Shown here: positions 43,197 through 50,456 of the stretch, in pieces
Layout: every line of letters begins with the position of its first letter
How positions within the stretch are numbered: position 1 is the first letter of the stretch
Origin: Frondihabitans sp. PhB188
GTDB taxonomy: Bacteria > Actinomycetota > Actinomycetes > Actinomycetales > Microbacteriaceae
Direction: 5' to 3'
DNA length: 64,000 nt
Assembly: GCF_003752365.1 (NCBI RefSeq)
Contig: NZ_RJUO01000002.1
Span: forward strand, 124,001-188,000
Position numbers and translations under genes: made by a program
Notes under the pieces: generated by a model
Told to the model about the DNA's origin: nothing
The model's input: only the letters and a program-made list of their open reading frames with translations
The model's database searches: none

Positions 43197-45632
43197 GTGC
43201 CGACAAGCGCCCACCGGAAAGACGTCCCGAGCCGCCGCTCGAAGGTGTTCCCAGCCGCCGGCCTCGTCGTCGGACTCGCGCTCGCCCTGCTCGTCCCCCA
43301 GGCGGCCGCCGCCAAGGGCGCCGTGGTGGCCAACGACGGCTTCGGCGGCCGCACGCTCTCGTCGAGCTGGGGCACCGCCAGCCTCGGTGGCGCCTGGTCG
43401 CTCTCGAAGTCGGGCTCGACGAGGTTCTCCGTCTCCCAGGGTCGGGGCGTGCTCTCGTCGCTCGCCCGCGGCGCCGCGGCATCCGCGACGCTGAAGAAGC
43501 TCTCCCTCCGCGACGTCAACGCCGTCGGGCTGATCGGCATGCCGTCGACGGCGGCCCGCACGTACAACGCCTTCGAGCTGCGCCGCCAGTCGGACGGCTC
43601 GCGCTACCGCGGACGCCTCAACGTGATGTCGTCGGGCTCGGCCGTCCTCGCAGTGTCCCGCCTCACGACGTCCGGCGAGACCAACCTCGACACGGTCGCT
43701 CTTCCCTTCAAGGTGGCCAAGGGCTCCGAGGTGCGACTGCAGTTCCAGATCACCGGCACGACCGAGGTGCGCATCCTCGGGCGGGCGTCCCTCGACGGCG
43801 ATGCCGTGCCGGACTGGCAGCTCGACACGACGGACACCTCGTCCAAGCGCATCACGAAGGCCGGCACCGCCGGCTGGTGGCTGTACTCGTCCGGCTTCAA
43901 CGCCAAGGCCATCTCGTCGACCCTCGACAACTTCACCGTCGTCAGCAACCCCAGCGTGCCCACGGACGCCGACGAGTCGCCGGCCACCACCACGCCCGTC
44001 GAGTCGGCCGCGCGCCCCACGCGCGGCTCGGCCGCCGTCGGGACATCCGACTACGCCGTCCCCGCCTCGGGCGCGGTGATCGTCTCGACCTCGGGCAGCG
44101 ACTCGGGCTCCGGGACCCTGGCCTCCCCGCTGCGCACTGTCGCGGCCGCCGTGTCGAAGGCCACCTCGGGCGACACGGTCGTGATCCGCGGCGGCACCTA
44201 CAACGAGTCCGTCTCCGTGCCGGCGTCCAAGTCGATCACCATCCAGGCCTACCCTCACGAGGCCGTCTGGTTCGACGGCTCCAAGCGCGTCACGGCGTGG
44301 ACGAAGTCCGGATCGACGTGGACGACCCCGTGGAGCTTCTTCCCCTCCAGCGTCATCGACGGCATCGCCGACAACCCCGGCTACGTCGACTCCGCCGCGC
44401 CTCTGGCCGCGCGCTTCGACCAGGTCTTCGTCAACGGGGCGCAGCTGACCCAGGTCGCCAAGACCTCGCAGGTCACCGCCGGCACCTTCGCAGTCGACTC
44501 CTCTGCGGGTACCGTCACCATCGGCTCCGACCCGTCCGGTCAGGAGGTCCGCGTGTCGAACCTCAGCCAGGCCCTCGCCGTGCTCTCTCCGAACTCCACC
44601 GTGCGCGGCTTCGGCGTCCGGCGCTACGCGAGCCAGCAGGTCTCCATCGGGGCTGTCCGCCTCGCGGGCGCCAACGTGACGGCACGCAACCTCGTCGTCG
44701 AGGACAGCGCCTGGATCGGCCTCAACAACTCCGCCGCCGGCGGCACCCTCGACCACCTCACAGTCGTCCGCTCCGGCCTGCTCGGGATCGGCGTCAACGC
44801 CGGCTACGGCTTCGCCCTCACCAACTCCGTCGTCGACGACAACAACTCGTCGCACTTCAAGGCGGCCCCCGTCGCCGGCGGCTTCAAGATCACGCGGTCG
44901 CGCGGCGTGACCGTCACGAACAACCAGGTCAACGACAACTGGACGACGGGAATCTGGTTCGACGAGTCGTGCTACGACATCGTCGTCGCCGGCAACACCG
45001 CGACCGGCAACACGACGGCCAACGTCGAGCTGGAGCTGTCGCAGAAGGCCATCGTCGCCGACAACGTGCTCACCGGCGGCAAGGCCCCCGTCTACATCCT
45101 CAACACCGGCGACGTCCGCGTCTGGAACAACTCCATCGGAGCCTCGACGGTGTTCGGCATCAAGATCCACCAGGACTCACGACTCGCGTCCGACCTGTCG
45201 GTGCCGGGCCACGACAAGCAGCGGCCGGTGCCCGACCCCACCGTCCCCTGGGTGACGAAGGACATCGACGTCGAGAACAACGCCTTCGGTGCGGGCACGG
45301 GCTTCCAGATCTACGCTCTCAACGCCCCCGCGAAGAAGATCACCATCACGGGCAACCTGTTCAACCGGCGCACCTCGAGGGCGCAATCCGTCCTGGTCGC
45401 CTGGGGCTACTCCTCGACCGACCAGTCCTTCACCTCCTACGACAGCCCGGACGCCCTCGCCTCCGCGGTCGACAGCAGGTGGAAGAACCTGCAGACCTCG
45501 GACATCCAGGCCCTCTCGGTCATGACGACGCAGATCGCGGCCTCCACCGGCACGGCCTCCCCCATGCCGGCCGACATCGCCGCGGCTGTCGGCGTCCCCA
45601 CCGGCACGCGCTGGATCGGGGCCGTCGACTAG
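43197..45632 (+). CDS. Secreted right-handed beta-helix protein with N-terminal jelly-roll-like module
   Basis: 811 residues. Signal peptide at 1-~40 (SKVFPAAGLVVGLALALLVPQAAAA). Residues ~45-260 form a module homologous to the end of the 1739-residue protein (WGTASLGGAWSLS ... DGDAVPDWQLDTTDTSS). A Thr/Pro linker leads to a parallel beta-helix domain (~285-720): SGSDSGSGTLASPLRTVAAAV is the usual DUF1565-type entry, followed by repeated turns (ITIQAYP, NLVVEDSAWIGLNNS, VTVTNNQVNDNWTTGIWFDES). Such folds occur in polysaccharide lyases, epimerases and adhesins; I see no certain catalytic set. The GTG start has GAGAGA upstream. It probably modifies or binds the polymer made by this locus. Confidence 0.88.
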   Translation: MPTSAHRKDVPSRRSKVFPAAGLVVGLALALLVPQAAAAKGAVVANDGFGGRTLSSSWGTASLGGAWSLSKSGSTRFSVSQGRGVLSSLARGAAASATLKKLSLRDVNAVGLIGMPSTAARTYNAFELRRQSDGSRYRGRLNVMSSGSAVLAVSRLTTSGETNLDTVALPFKVAKGSEVRLQFQITGTTEVRILGRASLDGDAVPDWQLDTTDTSSKRITKAGTAGWWLYSSGFNAKAISSTLDNFTVVSNPSVPTDADESPATTTPVESAARPTRGSAAVGTSDYAVPASGAVIVSTSGSDSGSGTLASPLRTVAAAVSKATSGDTVVIRGGTYNESVSVPASKSITIQAYPHEAVWFDGSKRVTAWTKSGSTWTTPWSFFPSSVIDGIADNPGYVDSAAPLAARFDQVFVNGAQLTQVAKTSQVTAGTFAVDSSAGTVTIGSDPSGQEVRVSNLSQALAVLSPNSTVRGFGVRRYASQQVSIGAVRLAGANVTARNLVVEDSAWIGLNNSAAGGTLDHLTVVRSGLLGIGVNAGYGFALTNSVVDDNNSSHFKAAPVAGGFKITRSRGVTVTNNQVNDNWTTGIWFDESCYDIVVAGNTATGNTTANVELELSQKAIVADNVLTGGKAPVYILNTGDVRVWNNSIGASTVFGIKIHQDSRLASDLSVPGHDKQRPVPDPTVPWVTKDIDVENNAFGAGTGFQIYALNAPAKKITITGNLFNRRTSRAQSVLVAWGYSSTDQSFTSYDSPDALASAVDSRWKNLQTSDIQALSVMTTQIAASTGTASPMPADIAAAVGVPTGTRWIGAVD

Positions 45633-45683
45633 GTCGCGCTGCCTGCCGGAACCGGCCACCCCGAGTTCCTGCGCCCTCTGCAG

Positions 45684-45725
45684 ACGACGGCGCCACCCGG
45701 ACCGAGGTCCGGGCGGCGCCGTCGT
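45684..45725. terminator. Large bidirectional terminator
   Basis: ACGACGGCGCC (45684-45694) pairs with GGCGCCGTCGT (45715-45725), and inside them CCGGACC pairs with GGTCCGG, giving a near-continuous stem of about 18 bp. It lies between the convergent beta-helix and MarR genes. Confidence 0.8.
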
Positions 45726-45740
45726 CGTGTCGGGTCGCGC

Positions 45741-46277
45741 TCAGTGCGGAAGGACGGGCACGGCCTCGATCGCGTCGGCCGTGGCGGTGATCGCCTCGGC
45801 GGTCCGGTCGAGCAGCGCGGTGATGTCGCCGGCCTCGAGCCCGGTGCCGCCCTGCAGAGCACGGGCGATGGCCTCGTGGTACTGCGTGTACATCGTGTCT
45901 CTCGCGCGCGCCCCGGTCTCGGTGAGCGAGAGCAGGAGGCTGCGGCGGTCGTTCGGGTTCGGGGTGCGCCCCACGAGGCCCGCACCCACGAGGCGGTCGG
46001 TCAGAGCGGTGATGGCGCCGGTCGTGATGTCGAGGTGGGCGGCCAGGAGCTTCGGCGTCGTGTCGCCTCTCTCGCCGACGTGCATGAGGGCGTTGAACTC
46101 GAGGGGGCTGAGCCCGACGCTCGCGGCGAAGACGGCACGGAGGCGCCGGTGCGCGGCGTCGGTCTCGGCCATGGCGTGGGCGATCTCGCGGACGACCGGG
46201 GTGTCGGCCGACAGGGTCGGCTCGAAGTCGTCGGCGTCGGCTGCGCTCAGCGCGAGCGCTGCGGGATCTCGGGTCAC
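45741..46277 (-). CDS. MarR-family regulator
   Basis: 178 residues. Winged helix at about 55-130: LSPLEFNALMHVGERGDTTPKLLAAHLDITTGAITALTDRLVGAGLV, then the wing NPNDRRSLLLSLTETG. Long N- and C-terminal helices give the usual dimer. The GTG at 46277 is preferred because AGGAG lies 6-7 nt upstream; the frame continues to 46406 but through AT-rich, probably non-coding sequence. It is divergent from the TasA-like/SipW gene group with 226 bp of regulatory-looking DNA between, so it may control matrix production. Confidence 0.9.
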   Translation of the reverse strand: MTRDPAALALSAADADDFEPTLSADTPVVREIAHAMAETDAAHRRLRAVFAASVGLSPLEFNALMHVGERGDTTPKLLAAHLDITTGAITALTDRLVGAGLVGRTPNPNDRRSLLLSLTETGARARDTMYTQYHEAIARALQGGTGLEAGDITALLDRTAEAITATADAIEAVPVLPH

Positions 46278-46304
46278 GAGGGTCTCCTGGATAGAGGGGT
46301 AGCT

Positions 46305-46322
46305 CACTTCTGGTGAAAAGTG
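46305..46322. promoter_or_regulatory. Inverted repeat upstream of marR
   Basis: CACTT (46305-46309) and AAGTG (46318-46322) form an inverted repeat with an 8-nt spacer. It lies 28 bp ahead of the MarR start and near a minus-strand TATAAA element (46329-46334) that could be the -10 box. A candidate autoregulation site. Confidence 0.35.
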
Positions 46323-46361
46323 CGCATCTTTATATTCGCAGTCGGACGGGTGCCGGATTTG

Positions 46362-46375
46362 CCCCACTAGTGGGG
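46362..46375. promoter_or_regulatory. 14-bp palindrome CCCCACTAGTGGGG
   Basis: This perfect palindrome stands in the middle of the low-GC spacer between marR and the TasA-like gene. It is a candidate operator acting on one or both divergent promoters; the binding protein is unknown. Confidence 0.45.
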
Positions 46376-46387
46376 GTTTGTGTCGAT

Positions 46388-46430
46388 GAATGAGTAACCA
46401 CATCATTGAGTAGCTTCACAATCGAGTAAT
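46388..46430 (+). repeat. Three direct repeats with 16-bp period upstream of the matrix genes
   Basis: GAGTA occurs at 46392, 46408 and 46424, exactly 16 bp apart, each preceded by similar bases (GATGAAT, CATCATT, CACAATC). This gives iteron-like units of about 13 bp. The array ends 74 bp before the TasA-like start. Evenly spaced direct repeats in a promoter region suggest cooperative binding of a regulator or activator. Confidence 0.6.
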
Positions 46431-46503
46431 CAACCAGCTCGCAAAGACCACTCACCAAGCGGCTCGCTGCCGCCCACTACCAGACCACCCAAGGGGTTCC
46501 GAA

Positions 46504-47154
46504 ATGTCCAGCAACCTGCACGCCGCGAAGGCCAAGCGTCTCCGATTTGCTCCTCTCGCCATCGCGACGGGCGTCCTCGGAGCGGTCCTCCTCTCCGTCT
46601 CCATGTCCGGCACGCTGTCGGGCTTCGTGGCCAGCATCCAGAACTCGACCAACACCACCGCCACCGGCGCGCTGACCATGCAGGAGCAGAACTCCGGTGC
46701 CACGGTCACCTGCTCCTCCACCGACGGCGGCACGGTCTCGACCAACACGGCGACCTGCGCGACCATCAACAAGTTCGGCGGCTCGACCACGATGATCCCC
46801 GGCCAGACGGTCACCACCCCCATCACCATCAAGAACACCGGCACCGTCACCGCGAACACCTTCACGCTGACCCCCGGCTCCTCCTGCACCCAGTCGAACA
46901 ACGGCTCGCTCAACGGCACCGCCACCGACCTCTGCTCCAAGCTGACCGTCGTCGTCACGAACACGACCACCAGCGCCACCGTCTTCTCGGGCACCCTGAC
47001 GGCTCTCGCCGCCGGCGGCGCCATCGCCCTCCCGACGCAGGCCGCCGGCGCCACCACCGGCTTCAGCTTCGCCGTCACCCTGCCCTCCACCGCGGGCAAC
47101 ACCTACCAGGGCCTGGCCGCCTCGCTTCCCCTCACCTGGACCTACTCGAGCTAG
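46504..47154 (+). CDS. SipW-dependent secreted protein, TasA/camelysin-like
   Basis: 216 residues. The leader (AKRLRFAPLAIATGVLGAVLLSVSMSGTLSGFVAS) is of the SipW-dependent type, with cleavage probably just after SGFVA. The mature part is Thr/Ser/Asn-rich and beta-stranded (GQTVTTPITIKNTGTVTANTFTL, FSFAVTLPSTAG) with four Cys, like the extracellular fibre/matrix proteins of the TasA-camelysin group in general layout. The assignment rests on leader type and gene context more than on core similarity. It is followed by the SipW-type peptidase and precedes a second protein with a matching leader. A hairpin after the stop would let it be made in excess. Confidence 0.8.
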   Translation: MSSNLHAAKAKRLRFAPLAIATGVLGAVLLSVSMSGTLSGFVASIQNSTNTTATGALTMQEQNSGATVTCSSTDGGTVSTNTATCATINKFGGSTTMIPGQTVTTPITIKNTGTVTANTFTLTPGSSCTQSNNGSLNGTATDLCSKLTVVVTNTTTSATVFSGTLTALAAGGAIALPTQAAGATTGFSFAVTLPSTAGNTYQGLAASLPLTWTYSS

Positions 47155-47188
47155 TAGGCACAGCCTCGAGCTCGCCCTGCTCCCCGGC

Positions 47189-47218
47189 GCGAGCCAGCCG
47201 CCCACTCGGTCGGCTCGC
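47189..47218 (+). terminator. Possible attenuating hairpin between the matrix protein and SipW genes
   Basis: GCGAGCC (47189-47195) and GGCTCGC (47212-47218) form a 7-bp stem with a short internal CCG/CGG pairing, 35 bp after the stop. It could partially terminate so that the structural protein is made in excess over the peptidase. Confidence 0.5.
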
Positions 47219-47248
47219 ACCTCCAGCCCGGACCGCCCGGGCACGCAT

Positions 47249-47292
47249 CACCCCGCCATCCCAGCAGCACCGCACCCCGCCATCCCAGCAGC
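47249..47292 (+). repeat. 20-bp direct repeat ahead of the signal peptidase gene
   Basis: CACCCCGCCATCCCAGCAGC occurs at 47249-47268 and again at 47273-47292, a 24-bp period. It lies in the 197-bp leader between the TasA-like and SipW genes. No function is evident; slipped-strand copy variation is possible. Confidence 0.7.
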
Positions 47293-47351
47293 CCTCCCGG
47301 GCTCCCACGCCCCTTTGCAGGGCACCCAGGCCCCGGCCGGAAAGTCAGACC

Positions 47352-48323
47352 ATGACGAACGTGACAGAGAGCCTCACCGCCTCTCGCACCGTCGACGCTG
47401 ACCTTCCGACCGGGGCCCGTCCGCGTCCGCGGCAGAACGGCCGCCAGAAGAGCCAGACCGTCCTGATCTGGCTCGGGGCCGCGGCCGCGGCCGTCCTGGT
47501 CGTCCTCGCCCTGATGTTCCACGCTCAGGGCGGGCGCTGGTTCATCGTCCAGACGCCCTCGATGGGCACGGCCGCCCCCGTCGGGACCCTCGTCCTCACC
47601 ACCCCCGTCGAGGTCGCCGATCTGCACACGGGCGACGTCCTGACGTTCCACCCGCCGACCGAGACCGGCGAGGTCTTCACGCACCGCATCGTGGCCATCG
47701 ACGCCGACGGGATCTCGACCCGCGGCGACATCAACGGCGCGACGGACCCGTGGCGTCTGCACCAGGCCGACCTCGTCGGCAAGACCACCACGATCCTCCC
47801 GATGGCCGGCTGGCTCGTCCGCGCCCTGCCGATCCTCCTGGTCGGAGCCGCCTTCGTCCTGATCGCGACCCGCCTGATCGCGAACCCCGCTCGTCGCATG
47901 TCGTTCCGCATCCTGGGCTTCTCGATGCTCGCCTCGCTGACCGTCTACGTGCTCAAGCCGTTCGTCGGCCTGGTCGTCCTGACCACCGCCGCCACGAAGA
48001 CCGGCGGCGTGAGCGCTCAGATCGTGTCGACCGGGATCCTGCCGATCACCGCCACCGCCAAGGGCGGCACCAGCGTGGACCTCCACGCCGGAGAGGTCGG
48101 GACCCTCACCGTCCGCCACATCACCGACCTCGCCCACTACAGCGTGTCGAGCCAGCTGCATCTGACCCTGCCCGAGTGGATCCTGTTCGGAGTCATCTGC
48201 GCGATCCCGATGCTGTTCACGTTCGTCGTGGGGCTGCCGTCGGAGCGGGTCGAAGACGGGGAGGCGGCTGCGGCTGCTGCTGCCCTGGCCTCTTCCGCCG
48301 ACCGCTCAGGAGACGTCGCGTGA
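47352..48323 (+). CDS. SipW-type (ER-type) signal peptidase I
   Basis: 323 residues. S26 peptidase of the SipW/archaeal-eukaryotic branch: the catalytic serine is in FIVQTPSMGTAAP and the general base is a histidine in EVFTHRIVAID, where bacterial LepB has lysine. STRGDINGATDPW is the conserved downstream box. One membrane segment precedes the catalytic domain (IWLGAAAAAVLVVLALMF) and three follow it, longer than the ~190-residue Bacillus SipW. It should process the special leaders of the proteins encoded just before and after it. Its stop overlaps the LamG gene start by 4 bp. Confidence 0.9.
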   Translation: MTNVTESLTASRTVDADLPTGARPRPRQNGRQKSQTVLIWLGAAAAAVLVVLALMFHAQGGRWFIVQTPSMGTAAPVGTLVLTTPVEVADLHTGDVLTFHPPTETGEVFTHRIVAIDADGISTRGDINGATDPWRLHQADLVGKTTTILPMAGWLVRALPILLVGAAFVLIATRLIANPARRMSFRILGFSMLASLTVYVLKPFVGLVVLTTAATKTGGVSAQIVSTGILPITATAKGGTSVDLHAGEVGTLTVRHITDLAHYSVSSQLHLTLPEWILFGVICAIPMLFTFVVGLPSERVEDGEAAAAAAALASSADRSGDVA

Positions 48324-49165
48324 CCACCCCCTTCCGCGTCGCCGCGATCGTCGGCGCCCTCGCCGCTGCCACGCTCGCCCTCAGCGCCGCCCTCGTGCCC
48401 GGCTCGAGCGCCGGCTTCATCGCCTCCGTCAAGAACAGCACCGACACCGCGGCCACCGCCCCCTTCTTCACCTGCGCCGGAGCCCTCGCCAACGACAGCG
48501 CTCCCGCCCTCTTCGTCCTCCCGCTGAACGAGGCGTCGAACGCCACGACGGCGACCGACACCGACTCCGGCGCCTACCCCGGCACCTACCGCGGCAGCAT
48601 GACCACCTCGACGTCCACCCCGCAGGCCTGCTCGCGCGACACCGGCGGCGCGTACGTCCTGAACGGGTCGACCAGCTACGTCTCGACGGCGACGTCGTTC
48701 GCGAACCCGCAGACCTTCAGCGAGGAGATCTGGTTCAAGACGACGACGGCCGGCGGCAAGCTGATCGGCTTCGGCTCGTCTCAGACCGGCGCCTCGGGCT
48801 CGTACGACCGCCACCTCTACGTCGACACGACCGGCAAGCTCGTCTTCGGCACCTACAACGGGGCCACGAAGACGATCACGTCGACCGCGGCCGTGAACGA
48901 CGGCGCCTGGCACCAGGCCGTCGGAACCTTCTCCACCGCCGCCGGCATGAGCCTCTACCTCGACGGGACGCTCGTCGCCTCCAACTCGACCTACACGGTC
49001 GCCCAGAACTTCACGGGCTACTGGCGCATCGGCTACGACTCGCTCTCCGGCTGGCCGAACGCCGCGGCGAACGGCTTCTTCACCGGGAGCCTCCGCTTCG
49101 CCAGCGTCTACACGGCCGTTCTCACGCCGGCGCAGGTCGCGCAGCACTGGAACGCGGGCCGCTAG
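48320..49165 (+). CDS. SipW-dependent secreted LamG-domain protein
   Basis: 281 residues. The leader (FRVAAIVGALAAATLALSAALVPGSSAGFIASVKNSTDTA) closely parallels that of the TasA-like protein (GFVASIQNSTNTT), so both should be cut by the SipW-type peptidase between them. The rest is one LamG/concanavalin-like domain (~60-275) with EIWFKTTTAGGKLIGFGS, SYDRHLYVDTTGKLVFGTYNG and NDGAWHQAVGTFS, strongly similar to the LamG units of the 1739-residue protein. The GTG start overlaps the peptidase stop (GTGA). It is a likely carbohydrate-binding or matrix-linking protein. Confidence 0.88.
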   Translation: MTTPFRVAAIVGALAAATLALSAALVPGSSAGFIASVKNSTDTAATAPFFTCAGALANDSAPALFVLPLNEASNATTATDTDSGAYPGTYRGSMTTSTSTPQACSRDTGGAYVLNGSTSYVSTATSFANPQTFSEEIWFKTTTAGGKLIGFGSSQTGASGSYDRHLYVDTTGKLVFGTYNGATKTITSTAAVNDGAWHQAVGTFSTAAGMSLYLDGTLVASNSTYTVAQNFTGYWRIGYDSLSGWPNAAANGFFTGSLRFASVYTAVLTPAQVAQHWNAGR

Positions 49166-49492
49166 CGCGGGAGTGCGCGGGGTCGGCGCCGGCGGCCGCG
49201 CCGCGACTCAGGCGTTCTGGGCGCGCCCGGGCCAGCCGCCCCGCGTTCCTGCGCCCGCGTGGCCAGAACTCCTGACGCGCGCGCGACCACCCGCCGCGAG
49301 CGGCCCGCCCGGGACCGGCGGCCATACGCACCCGACGGCGCCCACTCCCCCACGGCGCCCGCGCGTTCTCGCCGTCGAGAGTGCACTCGTTGTCGCCCAT
49401 CCGCCCGCCAGCGACAGCGAGCGCACTCTCGGCGCGCTCGCGCCGGCGGCCGCGCCGCGACTCAGGCGTTCTGGGCGCGCCCGGGCCAGCCC
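49166..49492. repeat. Intergenic region with 52-bp direct repeat and nested palindromes
   Basis: A 52-bp sequence (start GCGCCGGCGGCCGCG, end GCGCCCGGGCCAGCC) occurs identically at 49186-49237 and 49440-49491. The second copy ends one base before the stop codon of the epimerase gene. Between them is a palindrome with 20-bp arms, GAGAGTGCACTCGTTGTCGC (49377-49396) and its 18/20 complement (49411-49430), and a GTTCCTGCGC motif at 49245. Inside the first copy TCAGGCGTTCTGG pairs with CCAGAACTCCTGA a little downstream. I see no gene in this 327-bp space. Confidence 0.75.
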
Positions 49493-50419
49493 CTACAGCG
49501 CCGCGATCCGCCACGACGCGGTGTGCGTCGCGCCCGGCTCCAGCCGCACGAGGTCGGTGCCCGACGTGAATGCGTCCGGCGGGCAGGTCATCGGCTCGAC
49601 AGCGAGGCCGATGCGCGAGATCTCAGGAGCGTCGTCACGATCGGCCGTGTGCACCTGAACCCAGGGCAGCTCGGTTCCCCACGCCATCTCGACGCCGGTT
49701 CCGTCGGCTGCGCGCACCCGCACGGCCGCCGTGCCGGTCGCGTCGCGCGCAAGGTCGGTGAAGGCGTGGTCGATGAAGACGTCGTCGATCGCCCGGGCCT
49801 TGCGGAAATCGAACTCGGGGTGATCGGCCACGCCGCGCGTCTCAGTCGGGACCAGCCGGTCGGGCGTCACCTCGAGCACGGTCGCCGCCGGGAGCTCGAG
49901 CGTCCAGTCGTCGACGTGTCCCGGGCCGGCGATCAGGTACGGGTGCGGCGCGGTGCCGTACGGGGCGGCCGACGTTCCTGCGTTGACAGCCGTGACGGTC
50001 GTCGAGAGGCCGTCGTCGCCGAGAGCGTAGGCGACCTGAACCCGCAGTGGGAACGGGTAGCCGTCGCTCGGCACGACCTCGGCCTCGAAGACGGCCTCGC
50101 GATCGGTGGCCTCGATGATCTCGAAGCGGGTCCAGACCAGGAGCCCGTGCAGGGCGTGCCCGCGCTTCGGCTCGGTGAGCGGCAGCTGGTACGAGACGCC
50201 GTCGAACGCGTAGACGCCGTCGACGACGCGGTTCGGCCAGGGCGCCAGGATCGCGCCGCGGTACGCGGGCCGCACCTCGTCGGCGTCGAACGGCACGACG
50301 AGATGGCGGCCGTCGACGGTCAGCTCGCGGAGGGTGGCTCCGACGCTGGCGATCGTGGCGGAGTACGCGCCGTGGGTCAGCACGACCTGGGCTCCGGAAA
50401 GGGGTGTGGGGTTCGTCAT
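49493..50419 (-). CDS. Aldose 1-epimerase family protein
   Basis: 308 residues with the galactose-mutarotase fold: ILAPWPNRVVDGVYAF, KRGHALHGLLVWTRFEI (conserved His), YGTAPHPYLIAG (second catalytic His) and EISRIGLAVEPMTCPPDAF (catalytic Glu). This branch is typical of the 'aldose 1-epimerase family' found in pentose clusters. It would speed the alpha/beta interconversion of arabinose freed by the adjacent arabinofuranosidase. It follows the lacI-type gene by 37 bp on the same strand and probably shares its transcript. Confidence 0.9.
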   Translation of the reverse strand: MTNPTPLSGAQVVLTHGAYSATIASVGATLRELTVDGRHLVVPFDADEVRPAYRGAILAPWPNRVVDGVYAFDGVSYQLPLTEPKRGHALHGLLVWTRFEIIEATDREAVFEAEVVPSDGYPFPLRVQVAYALGDDGLSTTVTAVNAGTSAAPYGTAPHPYLIAGPGHVDDWTLELPAATVLEVTPDRLVPTETRGVADHPEFDFRKARAIDDVFIDHAFTDLARDATGTAAVRVRAADGTGVEMAWGTELPWVQVHTADRDDAPEISRIGLAVEPMTCPPDAFTSGTDLVRLEPGATHTASWRIAAL

Positions 50420-50456
50420 CGAATGGTGCCGTTCTGGATCGGAGTGGGTGCGGAGA

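Noticed and set aside
46278-46406. N-terminal extension of the MarR protein at the matrix locus
   Set aside because: It would cover the inverted repeat and the -10-like element, and the GTG at 46277 has an AGGAG site.
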